Shown piece after piece: positions 41,401 to 51,927 of a stretch of DNA of 64,000 nt (positions are counted from its first letter, which is position 1; each line of letters starts with the position of its first letter). The notes under the pieces were generated by a model. That model saw only the letters and a program-made list of their open reading frames with translations. It searched no databases and was not told the origin of the DNA. The position numbers and the translations under genes were made by a program. The stretch is from Roseiarcus sp963805295. Its GTDB lineage: Bacteria > Pseudomonadota > Alphaproteobacteria > Rhizobiales > Beijerinckiaceae. The stretch is from assembly GCA_963805295.1 (NCBI GenBank), contig CAWDTW010000031.1, forward strand, positions 167,165 to 231,164. The letters are read 5' to 3'.

Positions 41401-42131
41401 CATCGCACTTGGCCGACCGCGGGCGCAGGCGTGCGTCCTTTTGACAATCCTCATGCCGTCGGGGATAGTTCAGGTTCAACAACGGCGGCTGTGCGGGTGA
41501 TGCGTATATCGGCTCGAATGAAATGCTCGAGACCGAGCTCAGAACAACGCGTCTAGTGGGGTCGGATCGCCGCAAGTATGAAAGACGCGCCCGGGCGGCG
41601 GTCGTCGAGGACGCTCGGGACCCACAAGGAGCAGGTCGAGCGCCTCCAGATTCCTGCTCGGCGAACATGACAAGCTCGCCAGGTATCCCGCGGGCTGCCC
41701 GGTACTCGCGGCCGGGCCTTGGCGAAAGGTCATAAGAATTTTGGACGCGGCAACAGACGCAAAAGCGCATGAACGAAACAAACAACGGGTGTTTTCCTAT
41801 TACTGGCGTCCCCAGCGCCGATCTGGCGGGTATTGAGTGCGGCGTCTCCAAGGTCGACTATGGCACACAATGGCCCACGTTGACCCGGTATTCCGGGTCG
41901 AACTTTCCCTCATCCCAGACGATATCGGCATTCCGAGGCTCTTGCCGCGCGCCGAGACCCATCCTGTCGCAAGCACGCTCCTCTAGTCGAGTGGGGCCTG
42001 ATATCCCGTAAACTACGACGCCCCTTCTCGAATAAAGTCGAGCTGCGCCACGAGCTGAATTCGGCTCGGCCATAAAAGGACGAATTAGTTCACTCCTGCG
42101 TTTGGAGTAGTTAACAAGAAGGATCGACTTA
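41401..42131. other. 731-base gap with no supported gene
   Basis: Open frames exist on both strands, but none has a recognisable motif, ribosome site and codon pattern together. The first part probably continues degraded mobile-element sequence. The last 80 bases are more A/T-rich and contain AAGGA ahead of the next gene's TTG start. Confidence 0.45.
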
Positions 42132-43424
42132 TTGCGTATCGCGATTGCAGACCCAGCCTTAATCGACAACACTGGTCATTATCTTAATTATGCTCTATCG
42201 CTGAAGGATGAATTCCGGTCCCACGAGCACTTTGTTCGCTTGTTTGGGCATCTGGAGTCGAACGATGCTTTGAAGAGGAATTTCGGCGTGGAGCCTGCCT
42301 TTTCCTTGGGATATTACCCGTCTGAAGTTACCGGTATAAGGTCAATTTATCCTGATAGTCTGCCGCCTTGGCTCACGGCGGGCTATTCACTCATCAAGCG
42401 CTGTATCCCTCGCCGGTCATGGCGACGTCGACTGCGGTCTGCTCTCAATGGCAAGATTCTGCTTAGGCAGATGGTCGGCGATTTTCGTTTGTTAGACTTA
42501 ATAATGCAATTCACGCATAACGATCTGTTGCTGTTGAATAGCATGAACGCAATCGGCGCATTGGGACTCGTGCGTTGGCTGCGCGAATTGCGGCATGACC
42601 GGCGACCCGTCGCAATCCTTATCCTGCATTACGTGGCGCAACGCGAGGCCTCCGATTCTTCGTCCGCAATAGGTCGCTGGGAGAGGTTTTTTGCCGAAAC
42701 GCGTGCAGCACGATTGGAGAGGCAGATTTTAATTGCTGCGGATACGAGCGAGCTTGCCGAGGACTTCGCTACCATTGGCCAGCGGACTGTGGCGATACTT
42801 CCGATTCCGCACACTGGCGCCGCGGCCAGGACGCCTCGAATCAAGCAATCGGGACGGCCTCTCACCCTCGTGTACGCCGGTATCGGCACTCAGACAAAAG
42901 GGTTCGATCTGCTTCCGAAAATCATCAAGGGATTGGCAGACTTGATCGACAGCGACAAAATAGCCATTCGGATTCAGGTTAATATCGTGGAATTGTCCGC
43001 AGACGTCCGTCGCGCCGTCGCTGAGCTGAGAACGCTCAAAATTGACCTGATTGACGGGCCCTTAGAATCCGAGGCGTATTATGACCTCCTCGCGAGTGCT
43101 GACGTTCTCCTCCAACCGCACGATCCCGCTTACTACCGGGTGCAAAGCTCGGGCGTCTTCACCGAAGGGCGCGCCGCCGGCCTGATCGCGATCGTGCCGG
43201 CGCGGACGACGATGGCCGAGGAAATCTCGCGCACAGGCGGCGGCATTGCCGTCGACGACTGGACTGCAGCCGCTTACGTCCGCGCTATTCGTTGTTGCGT
43301 CGGCAATTTCGATCGGCTCGCGTCCGAGGCTCACGTCGCGGCGCGGACGTGGAAAAAGTTGCATTCGGCGGAGGGGCTGAGGCTCGCCCTTAATTCAATC
43401 CTCCCGCCGACCCACCAGTTGTGA
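42132..43424 (+). CDS. Glycosyltransferase, GT-B fold
   Basis: A 430-residue protein. It begins IAIADPALIDNTGHYLNYALSL. The C-terminal half has LTLVYAGIGTQTKGFDLLPKII and then DVLLQPHDPAYYRVQSSGVFTEGRAAGLIAIVP, which follows the pattern of GT4-like nucleotide-sugar domains. The start is a TTG at 42132 with AAGGA 8 bases upstream. The sugar and acceptor are not known. It is the first gene of a plus-strand row that continues with a methyltransferase and an epimerase. Confidence 0.75.
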   Translation: MRIAIADPALIDNTGHYLNYALSLKDEFRSHEHFVRLFGHLESNDALKRNFGVEPAFSLGYYPSEVTGIRSIYPDSLPPWLTAGYSLIKRCIPRRSWRRRLRSALNGKILLRQMVGDFRLLDLIMQFTHNDLLLLNSMNAIGALGLVRWLRELRHDRRPVAILILHYVAQREASDSSSAIGRWERFFAETRAARLERQILIAADTSELAEDFATIGQRTVAILPIPHTGAAARTPRIKQSGRPLTLVYAGIGTQTKGFDLLPKIIKGLADLIDSDKIAIRIQVNIVELSADVRRAVAELRTLKIDLIDGPLESEAYYDLLASADVLLQPHDPAYYRVQSSGVFTEGRAAGLIAIVPARTTMAEEISRTGGGIAVDDWTAAAYVRAIRCCVGNFDRLASEAHVAARTWKKLHSAEGLRLALNSILPPTHQL

Positions 43425-43518
43425 CGGCAGCGGCGCGCGGGGTTGGGGGCCACTCGCTAACATTTACAGGCGCGGGCGCTTAGGATATGCCCTCCCCGCT
43501 TCATTAACGACGCGGGCT

Positions 43519-44728
43519 GTGATGATCTGCCGTGTGTGCGACTCAACCGATGTGGAACACGTCATCGATCTCGGCAAGCAGCCCTGGTGCAATAATTTCC
43601 TCAAGGGAGAAGATCTCGGCAAAGAACCATATTATCCCCTGCGAGTGCTTTATTGTCACCAATGCGGCGCCTCTCAGCTCGACTACACAGTCAAGAAGGA
43701 GGTCATGTTCGGCGACCATACCTATCTGTCCGGAGTGACGCGATCGCTATCGGACCATTTCGCCGACGTCGCGCGCGAGATCGACGAGCGCTTCTTCAAG
43801 GGCGAGGTCGGGAAATCGATCCTCGACATAGGTTCCAACGACGGCACGCAACTCAAGCACTTCCAGGCGCTTGGGTACGACGTTCTCGGCGTCGAGTTCC
43901 TCGAAAACGACATCGCGAATCGCCAACGCCGCGGGAGTGCCGACGCTCAACGCCTTCTTCAACCTGGAAACGATAAAGACAATCGACCGGCAATTCGACG
44001 CCTTCAATGCCGCCGGCGTTTTCTTTCACCTCGAAGAGCTGCATTCGGTCTGCGAGGCCATCAAGTGGGGCCTGAAGCCGGACGGGGTTTTCGTTGTGCA
44101 GTTTATTTATATGAAAGGCATCATCGAGAATCTGGCCTTCGATCAGATCTACCATGAGCATCTGCTTTACTACACTCTTGCGACCATCGAGACGCTTCTG
44201 AACCGGCATGGGCTCGCGATGTTCGACGCCCGTCTCGCGCCTATCCATGGCGGATCAATCGTCGGCTTCATTTCGCATACGGGCGCGCGCTCGATTTCCG
44301 AGCGACTCGAAGTGATGCGCGCAGAGGAGCGGGCGTCCGGCTGCAACACGATCGAAGCCTATCGGGATTTCGACCGGCGGATCAAGCGGATGAAAGAGGA
44401 GAACCTTGCTTATCTCGACGCCGCTCGCCGCGCCGGCAAGCGCGTCTTCGGTTTCGGCGCGCCAGTCAAAGGAAACACAATGTTGAACTATTTCGGCGTC
44501 GGGCCCGATCGCATCGAGTGTCTCGTTGAAAAGAATTGGCTGCGCCGCGGCCTCTATTCACCCGGCATGCATATCCCGATCGTGATGGAGGACGAACTGA
44601 CTGAATTACCCGACATCTATTACGTCCTGGCCTGGAATTTCAAGAATGAGATTCTTGCCAACAACAAGGCGCTAATCGAGCGCGGCGTCGAATTCTACTT
44701 TCCGGTCGATCCGAAAGTGAACGAATGA
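43519..44728 (+). pseudogene. Zinc-binding C-methyltransferase, one frameshift
   Basis: A SAM-dependent methyltransferase of about 403 residues in the sugar C-methyltransferase group. It has an N-terminal zinc site (CRVCDS near residue 4, CHQCG near 46), the SAM motif ILDIGSNDGT near residue 100, the EHLLYYTLATIETLL segment and a C-terminal Rossmann-like domain (RVFGFGAPVKGNTML). One extra T near 43897 splits it between EVLGVE and SSKTTSRIANAAGVP. These enzymes add a methyl group to a keto carbon of a nucleotide sugar. It overlaps the epimerase gene by 4 bases. Confidence 0.85.
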
Positions 44729-45672
44729 GAATTCTGGTCACCGGCAGTTCCGGATTTCTCGGCACCGCGCTGTGCGCCTGGCTCGAGCGCCAGGGTTGCG
44801 CGATCGAGCGCCTCAATTCGCGCAATGCCGACTTGCGCGACGCCGGCAGTCTCTTGGCGTTCGCCGGAGAAAAGTACGACATCATTTTTCATCTGGCCGC
44901 TTGGACCCAGGCTGGGGATTTTTGTCTCCGGTTCCCCGGCGAGCAATGGATCATTAATCAGCAAATCAACACCAACATGCTGGCCTTCTGGGCGCGGCGC
45001 CAGCCGCAAGCAAAGCTCGTCTTCATGGGCACAAGTTGCGCTTATGCGCCGGGTTCGGACTTGCGCGAAAGCGAATATATGCTCGGCGAGCCGATCGACA
45101 GTCTTTACACCTACGCCATGACGAAACGGATGTTGTACCAGGGCGCGCGCGCCCTTAATCAGCAGTACGGGCTGCGGTATCTGTGCGCGGTGCCGTCGAC
45201 GCTCTACGGGCCGGGTTATCACACCGACGGTCGCCAGATGCATTTCATTTTTGACCTCATCCGCAAGATCATTCGCGGCAAGGAATTCGGCGAGGCAGTC
45301 GTGCTCTGGGGCGACGGGTATCAAAAGCGGGAACTTGTGCCGGTGGACGATTTCGTCCGTATTCTTTGGGATCTGTCCGAGAAGTGCCAAGACGACATTT
45401 TCAACATCGGTGCCGGCGAAGAATACTCCATCCGCATCTTTGCCGACAAAATATGCGCTATTGTCGGTTATTCCAGCGAGAAGATTAAATACGATACAAA
45501 CCGCTATGTCGGCGCGACGTCAAAATGTCTAAACGTCGAGAAAATCAAAAGTGTTCTTCCAAAATACCGGTTGACGCCGCTCGACGAGGGGTTACGTAGG
45601 ACAATCGAATGGTTTTATAGAACAGGGGCCTACAAGATAGTTTCGGATGGCGCACGAATAGGTGACGAGTGA
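44725..45672 (+). CDS. NAD-dependent epimerase/dehydratase
   Basis: A 315-residue extended SDR enzyme, closest in pattern to GDP-L-fucose synthase-like reductases. It has the Rossmann GSSGFLG at residues 7-13, a Ser/Cys active region MGTSCAYAP, and the catalytic YAMTK near residue 131. The VPSTLYGPGYH substrate segment follows. It overlaps the methyltransferase before it (ATGA) and the glycosyltransferase after it (GTGA), so the three are translated together, suggesting synthesis and transfer of a modified deoxy sugar. Confidence 0.88.
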   Translation: MRILVTGSSGFLGTALCAWLERQGCAIERLNSRNADLRDAGSLLAFAGEKYDIIFHLAAWTQAGDFCLRFPGEQWIINQQINTNMLAFWARRQPQAKLVFMGTSCAYAPGSDLRESEYMLGEPIDSLYTYAMTKRMLYQGARALNQQYGLRYLCAVPSTLYGPGYHTDGRQMHFIFDLIRKIIRGKEFGEAVVLWGDGYQKRELVPVDDFVRILWDLSEKCQDDIFNIGAGEEYSIRIFADKICAIVGYSSEKIKYDTNRYVGATSKCLNVEKIKSVLPKYRLTPLDEGLRRTIEWFYRTGAYKIVSDGARIGDE

Positions 45673-48600
45673 CGGCAAGGATGCGGGTCCTTCTAGTCGC
45701 GAGCGACCTTTACAGGATCAGCGGCGGCGGACAGACCGTTTATAAAAAGCTCATCGAATCCTCGCCGGAAATCGATTTCTTCTATTTCAGGGAAAACGAG
45801 ACCGAGGGGGCGCGTCGGCCAACGAACGCGAGTGGGCTTCCCTTGGCGCCCCTTAGCGACCTTCCCGTATTGTCGCCTCCCCCGTCCGTCGGGTACGTTC
45901 GCGAAGCCTTCCGTGAAGCGGACCGTATTGCGAGGTCCGTGGCTGGACAAATTTTCGACATCGTCGACGTCCCGGACTTCGTGGCTTTTGGGGCGGCGCT
46001 GGAAGCGGCCTTCGCGAATCATGGTGTGAAGATGGGCCGGCTTGTTCTCGCCATGCACGGCAACATATCCAACAGCGTCGAACTGAACTGGGGATCCCCG
46101 GGGAATAGGGTGCTTGAGCAGCGTTGCCTTGAGCGCGCGCAGTTTAGTGCGGCCGATGGCGTTTACGCGATTTCGCCGCGCTATATGCGCGAGTGGCAAG
46201 CGATTGTGGAAAAAGATGTTCACTATATCGATCCAGCGCACTTCGCCGCGGCCCAGGTGCCGATCGACGCCTGGAAACCTCCGCAACGTTCGCGGCCGTC
46301 GCTTTATTGTGCTGGGCGTTCCGAGCGCCGGAAGGGTAACGATCTCTTCGTTGAACTCGTGCGTTGGCTGGACCCCTCGACTTTCGACGTGGCCGCCCAC
46401 ATCGGAGATCAGGATGTCAGTTCCGCTCCGGGCTCGGCGCATCGGTTAGCCGATGTTGCCGAAGCAAGGGGAATTAGAGTCGAACATCGACCCGCGCTGG
46501 ACCGTGAAGGGCTTCTAGAGCTTTTCGCCTCCTCATCGATCCTCGTTCTTCCGGTGCGCTACGATTCGCTCAACCTGGTCGCGCTCGACGCGCTTTTTTC
46601 CGGCTGTCCAGTCGCAGTGTCGTCGAAAGCTGGCGTCTGCGACTACCTCGATCAAACCCATCCAAATCTCCCCTACATCAAGATTGATTTGGATAATTTC
46701 TACGCGAGCGTCCCGCGCATCCGCGATCTCGTCGAGAATTATGATAGCCATCGGCGGCTGCTTCACGAGCGCCTAATCCAATTTCCTCCGCTACCCGTCT
46801 CGCGTCCCGACATCGGCGCGGTTTACGAGGCGATACTGGCGGGACCTCCTTGTGGTCAGAACCCGAAGTTCACCTTGCCGCTCGCCGAATATGAATCCCC
46901 GCCTAAATCGGGTCGTGCCGTGGATCTCAAACGTGCGCCCGCTGATCGCGCAGTGTCACGAAGGCCCCGCGCGCCGCGACCACTTTCGCCAAGAACTCCG
47001 GGTCTCTTGCGCAAACTCTATAAAGCGCGGCCAAGGATTTGGGGACCGTCGCGCAAACTGAGCAAGGCGCTGGCCCGATTTGTCATGGGAAAGATTTCTT
47101 CTTCAAAAACACAATACTTCGGCGATCCGAGATATTTCGACACGACTGTCGATTCTCTGCAAATTCACCGACGGCTGGAACAGGTTTCGAGCCAGAGGGA
47201 GTTCAACCAGGAGGCGCTGAAAGATCGACTGGAATCGAACTACCGGAATGCGTCGAGTCCTCTGTTTCGCTGTAACTTCTGGCTTGACATCGCGCGTATC
47301 GAGCGTCTTCGCGGCAACGAACTGAGCGCCGCGACCTATGAGATTCGAGTCTTGCGGCTCCTAGGCGTCGATCGGATGGGTTTGTTGCCGCGCGTGAGCA
47401 ATACGCTGAGGCAGCACGGGTTCAAGCAGGAGGCCGAAGCCGCACAGGCCATGTTCAGCGATCCGGTTCGCGCCGAGGAGAGTGTTTATACGTTTCTGCA
47501 AGCGGCGTTCGAGCGACTCAAAAGATATGAGGAGAAGCCGTTTCAGATTCTCGATGATCGGCGAAGCGGGAGTTCCAGAGTGTCCATTATTGTGTCGCTC
47601 TACAACGCCGCCGACAAACTGACCAATTTTCTGACCGCGATTGCTCAACAGACCTTAGTCCGACGAGGCAAAGTCGAGTTCATCCTGGTGGACAGCGGTT
47701 CGCCCACGAAGGAGCGGGAAGCGCTCGAGGGTTTTCTTCGCGGCACTCCGCTGAATGTCGTCTATGCGCGCTCGCCTACGCGGGAGACCATTCAGGCCGC
47801 TTGGAATCGAGGAATCGGCCTCGCCCGCGCGCCCTATCTCGTCTTTCTCGGCGCGGACGAGACCCTTTATCCGGAAACGCTCGAGGTTTTGGCGCAAGAA
47901 CTGGACGAGAACCCCGACGTCGATTGGGTCATGAGCAATTCCGTTGTCACCGCGGTTGACGACGCGGGACTTTATGAGAATGATATCATGCTATACGACC
48001 GAACCGGCGCCGGCAAGGACCATGTCTACCTCGAGACCTGCTATCTCTCATGGGTCGGCGGCATGTACCGGAAAAGCCTTCATGACCGGTTCGGCTATTA
48101 TGACGAAGCGTTCGGCGCGGCCGGCGATACGGAATTCAAGAACCGTATTCTACCTTACATAAGCACGAAGTTTATCGACCACGGTCTCGGTCTCTTCCTC
48201 AATTATCCGGAGGGCCAGACCACACTTAGTCCCCGAGCGGAGATCGAGGACCTTCGGGCCTGGTACATGCACCGCACGCCGGGCGGGGTTCGCTACGCGT
48301 TTGAAAATCGACCTGTCGAAGATGCGGAAGCGGTGCTGCGCCTGACGCTCGGCTACCGCAAGTCCTTTTGCAGGCATATCAGCTCTGACATTGAGTACGG
48401 ACACTATTTGGCGCGGTACATCAAAACGCAAAAGCCGGACTTGGCAGTGGCCGGGGCGGTCGACGCGGGACTTGCCGATATGCTGCAAAGCTTGCGTGAG
48501 TTCGAATTTTCCTGGCGCGTGCCGAGCGGCTGGGAGAACTTCGCTCTCATGTTCCGCGCGAGAAGGGCTGCGATGCGCCATCAAAAGGCGCACAGCCTCG

Positions 48601-48686
48601 CGCTCGGGGGATCAGCGAGGCCTTACTATGATCTCTTGAACGACAATCGCTACGAACAGCATTCATGGCTCTGGCGCTCGAAGTAA
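45669..48686 (+). CDS. Bifunctional GT4-GT2 glycosyltransferase
   Basis: A 1005-residue protein. Residues 1-385 form a GT4-type domain (VLLVASDLYRISGGGQTVYKK, then YCAGRSERRKGNDLFVELV and LVALDALFSGCPVAVSS). A basic linker near 400-480 follows. From about residue 636 a GT2-type domain begins (SRVSIIVSLYNAADKL) with an acidic metal-site stretch FLGADETLYP near residue 730. It probably adds two sugars in turn to one glycan. The GTG at 45669 overlaps the epimerase stop; an ATG at 45681 is the alternative. Confidence 0.85.
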   Translation: MTARMRVLLVASDLYRISGGGQTVYKKLIESSPEIDFFYFRENETEGARRPTNASGLPLAPLSDLPVLSPPPSVGYVREAFREADRIARSVAGQIFDIVDVPDFVAFGAALEAAFANHGVKMGRLVLAMHGNISNSVELNWGSPGNRVLEQRCLERAQFSAADGVYAISPRYMREWQAIVEKDVHYIDPAHFAAAQVPIDAWKPPQRSRPSLYCAGRSERRKGNDLFVELVRWLDPSTFDVAAHIGDQDVSSAPGSAHRLADVAEARGIRVEHRPALDREGLLELFASSSILVLPVRYDSLNLVALDALFSGCPVAVSSKAGVCDYLDQTHPNLPYIKIDLDNFYASVPRIRDLVENYDSHRRLLHERLIQFPPLPVSRPDIGAVYEAILAGPPCGQNPKFTLPLAEYESPPKSGRAVDLKRAPADRAVSRRPRAPRPLSPRTPGLLRKLYKARPRIWGPSRKLSKALARFVMGKISSSKTQYFGDPRYFDTTVDSLQIHRRLEQVSSQREFNQEALKDRLESNYRNASSPLFRCNFWLDIARIERLRGNELSAATYEIRVLRLLGVDRMGLLPRVSNTLRQHGFKQEAEAAQAMFSDPVRAEESVYTFLQAAFERLKRYEEKPFQILDDRRSGSSRVSIIVSLYNAADKLTNFLTAIAQQTLVRRGKVEFILVDSGSPTKEREALEGFLRGTPLNVVYARSPTRETIQAAWNRGIGLARAPYLVFLGADETLYPETLEVLAQELDENPDVDWVMSNSVVTAVDDAGLYENDIMLYDRTGAGKDHVYLETCYLSWVGGMYRKSLHDRFGYYDEAFGAAGDTEFKNRILPYISTKFIDHGLGLFLNYPEGQTTLSPRAEIEDLRAWYMHRTPGGVRYAFENRPVEDAEAVLRLTLGYRKSFCRHISSDIEYGHYLARYIKTQKPDLAVAGAVDAGLADMLQSLREFEFSWRVPSGWENFALMFRARRAAMRHQKAHSLALGGSARPYYDLLNDNRYEQHSWLWRSK

Positions 48687-48701
48687 AGAAAGCTTGCCAT
48701 C

Positions 48702-49731
48702 ATGTCGCGAGTTTCAGAGCTGCTGCAGAGGACGTTCGGTATTGGTGAGATCATGGAACGGCTGAAACGGATCGAGCGGTCGATGCGCAGCGACCAGATC
48801 CTCGAAGGGCTGAGGCGCATCGACGAGGCCCCGCAGCGATCGGAGCATATCGAGCGCACGCAATCAGACAGCAACACTCTGGAAATATTGCCTGGAACGC
48901 CATACTCGCGATATGCAATACCCGTGGAGTACCCGCCGTCGCGCTCCTTCGCGGCGAGATGGGGATATTCTCACGGACGGATCGAAGCACTCGCCCAGTG
49001 GTTTGCCGCGCATAACGAGGACTATCAAGAATTCCTTGGATTCTTGGGCCGGCTTGATCTGAGTCATATCCCCATCAGCTTGTCGCCAGCGGAGCCCCTC
49101 GCTCCGGCGTGGGTTGGCGGCCCGATCACCGCCTTCGATTGCCTGGCGCTTTACGGCATCATCCATAAATATTCGCCGAAGCTCTATCTCGAGATCGGCT
49201 CCGGGATGACAACCTGCTTCGCTAGACGGGCGATCGCGGACAGAGCAACTCAGCACGAAAGTTGTCTCTATTGACCCCGAGCCGCGCCGGGAAGTGGACG
49301 CCATTTGCGACCAGGTTATCCGTGAAGGTTTAGAGACGTGCGATGTGTCGCTCTTTGACGAACTCGAGGACGGTGATATCCTTTTCTTCGACGGTTCGCA
49401 TCGGAGCTTTATGAACTCCGACGTCACCGTGTTCTTCATCGACGTGCTTCCGAGGATCAGGCCAGGAGTCATCGTACACGTGCATGATATTCTTCTGCCC
49501 TGGGATTATCCGGACTCTTTCAAGACCTGGTACTGGAACGAGCAATATATGCTGGCTGTATACATGATGGCCTCGAAATCGACGCTCTATCCGTTGCTTC
49601 CCACCTGTTGGATAGCCAGCTCTCCCGATTTTTCGGAATTTTTCCAACGTCCACTCGTGGATCTCGGTTCGAACGAAGCCAACAAGTTCTGGAAGAACGG
49701 CGGCTCGATGTGGTTTCAGAAAACGCAATGA
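48702..49731 (+). pseudogene. SAM-dependent methyltransferase, one frameshift
   Basis: A protein of about 342 residues with a long N-terminal helical part (ELLQRTFGIGEIMERLKRIERS), then a Rossmann SAM motif KLYLEIGSGMTT, then SIDPEPRREVDAICDQV and DILFFDGSHRSFMNSD. The last pieces match small class I methyltransferases that act on glycans. One extra C near 49250 breaks the frame between RAT and STKVVSID. It follows the GT fusion after 15 bases, so it is the fourth gene of the operon. Confidence 0.8.
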
Positions 49732-49960
49732 GCCGGAGACTTACCACCTCCCTCTCGTCAGGGAATAGCATTTCTTGAGCATGGGTTTTGCAGGACTCCA
49801 GGTTCTACTGCCGGTGCTGACGGCCCTGAAGCGGCAGCCTGATGCGCGTCTTTTGTTTCTCGGAACCAGGATTTGGCTTTTACCTACCCCCAGGTAGAGG
49901 CTTTCCTGACCGTTCTCGGCGTCCCGTTTCACGAAGTGCCGGTGGCTGAGCGACGCACGA

Positions 49961-51041
49961 CTAATACCAAGACTCTCTGATTAGGACCTGTAGGCCCAGT
50001 CGCGCAGTCCGATGCGACATGATCCGCCAGGGTTGATCGACGAGCTTGTTCCAAGCCTCGCAGCAGTGGTCGACGATGTCGTCGAAGGATTTGAAGATCC
50101 GATTTGAGAGCCAGTTTTCGCGCATGAACTGCCAGACGTTTTCCTGCGGGTTCAGCTCTGGGCACTTTGCCGGCAACGGGATCAGCGTGATGTTGGGCGG
50201 GACGATCGAGCCGGCCCGAGAGATGCCAGCCGGCCTGATCGACAAGAAGGGCGGCGTGCGCGCCTGGCGCGATCTGGGTGGCGATTTCGGCGAGATGGAG
50301 GTTCATCGCCTCCGTATCGCAGCGTGGCATGACGAGCGCCGCGCCCTTGCCGTCCTTGGGACAGATCGCGCCGAAGATATAGGCGGAGGCGGTTCGTTGG
50401 TCTTTCGGGGCGGTCGGGCGCGTGCCGCGCTTGGCCCAGCGGCGCGTGATCTTGTTCTTCTGGCCGACGCGCGCCTCGTCTGCAAACCAGATTTCTATGG
50501 CGGCGGGCTCGATGCCTTTTTCATGCCCGATCTGCGCCAGGCGCTCCGGGAGACTTTTTTAAAATCTTCGATTGCGCCGGCGGCCTGGGCATGATGGCGA
50601 GGACGAGCTGAAAGCTTGCGATAGCCCATGGCGCGCAGTTCGCGGCTCAACGTCTGCTTGGCGACGACGATGCGGAATTCCTCGTAAATCCATTGGCAGA
50701 GATCGATGATCCGCCATCGCACGACGCCATGAATGGCGGGGATCGGGCCGCTCTCGATGATCGCGGCCAGCGCGGCTCGGTGCGTATCGTTCAGTCGAGG
50801 CGGCTGTCCGGGCGGCTTGCGATCAATCAGGCCGTCCGGCCCGTGCGCGTTGAATTTGAGCACCCAATCGCGAACGATCTGAAGCGTCACACCGCCAATC
50901 TTCGCCGCCTCGGTGCGAGTTGCGCCCTTCGTAAATCGCCGCCAAAGCCAAAAGCCGCCGTGCTTGCGCACCATCCTTCGATCGTTTCGCGGCAGCCCGG
51001 ACCATCTGCGCGTCAAAATCGGCCCGAAGCGGAATGGGCAT
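49961..51041 (-). CDS. IS630 transposase with A_AAA_AAG shift site, two further shifts
   Basis: The N-terminus from the ATG at 51041 (PLRADFDAQMVRAAAKRS) leads into a helix-turn-helix (RTEAAKIGGVTLQIVRDWV). The DDE residues are in IWFADEARVG, LLVDQAGWH and CPELNPQENVWQF. At about 50555-50563 the minus strand reads AAAAAAG and a -1 step gives the next frame, a classic programmed frameshift motif. Two other shifts, near 50935 and 50215, each fit one extra base and are not programmed. The TAG stop is completed by the element end and the TA target. Confidence 0.8.
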
Positions 51042-51127
51042 GGCGAACCTCCTCTGTTCGCCACCTTAAATCACTTCGCAACTGATTTGAAAATCCCTAT
51101 CCGAGTCACGCTCTTAGAGACTTGGTA
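49964..51127 (-). mobile_element. IS630-family insertion sequence
   Basis: The outer ends share TACCAAG-(A/T)-CTCT as inverted repeats, and a TA pair flanks each side (49962-49963 and 51128-51129). The 1164-base length fits. It lies inside a methyltransferase gene of the glycan locus. The left end has one additional A, so the boundary is exact to about one base. Confidence 0.8.
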
Positions 51128-51927
51128 TAACAGCTTCGCGCATGTCAACTCGCCACCCTCGATGTCGACGACTATGAGCATGCCGACATCATTCAGCACC
51201 TAAACCAGCCGATCCCTGACCATTTTTGCCAGTTCGACCTGATTTTGAATCAGGGGACGTTGGAGCTCTTCGATATTCGCCAAGCGCTGTGGAACCTGTC
51301 CGACCTGACGCGCGTGGGTGGGCAAGTTGTTCACATGGCGCCGGCTGCATTTCTCAATCACGGCTTCTACAATTTCAATGCTCTGCTTTTCGCCGACTTC
51401 TACCGGTGGTCTCGCCCAAGGTCATGCTGGGGGACCGTGAGATCTTTGCGCGCGTGGGACCCGATCAACTCACCAGCATCCCCGCAGACCTCCACGTCAA
51501 TATTTTGGCGCGATACCGCAAGACACCGGGTGCGTGTGAACGAAGCCCATCGCAGTCCAAGGTCTCTACGTTGGTCTTCACGAGGCATGGAACCATCAGA
51601 GCCGCGCTCAGAGTACGCTGGACCCTCCTGAGCTATGCAGCCCCCGCGCGAGAGCTGGGTGGGACGCATGCGGGATCGGCTGAGACAGGAAGCCTTGCTT
51701 CGCCGTTTGCGGCTATTGGACGGCGACGTGGTGGTGGTTCAGCGGCCAGTCGGCGCGCCTGACCGGCGGTGACAATCGAGCCAACCAACCTATCGGACTA
51801 CAGGTGCGGGCATATCTAGCTTTCGTTGGTGAAAAGGTCGCGCCGCCGCAACGCTCACGGACTGGCCTATCTGCAAGGTCGGCCGCCAGATAGATCAACA
51901 AGGCCCTGCTCAGGATCTACCTGGCGA

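Larger units (their letters stand above)
49781..51680 (+). pseudogene. Methyltransferase gene broken by IS630
   Basis: Left of the IS, two frames read LQVLLPVLTALKRQPDARLLFLGTR and LAFTYPQVEAFLTVLGVPFHEVPVAERR. Right of it (from about 51135) the frame reads CQLATLDVDDYEHADIIQHLNQPIPDHF, then FDLILNQGTLELFDIRQALWNLSDL and GGQVVHMAPAAFLNHGFYNFNALLF, with a further break near 51400 before VMLGDREIFAR. The right half is a SAM-methyltransferase-like domain. The IS plus several shifts and deletions mean it is dead. Nothing is recognised between 51681 and 51927. Confidence 0.65.
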
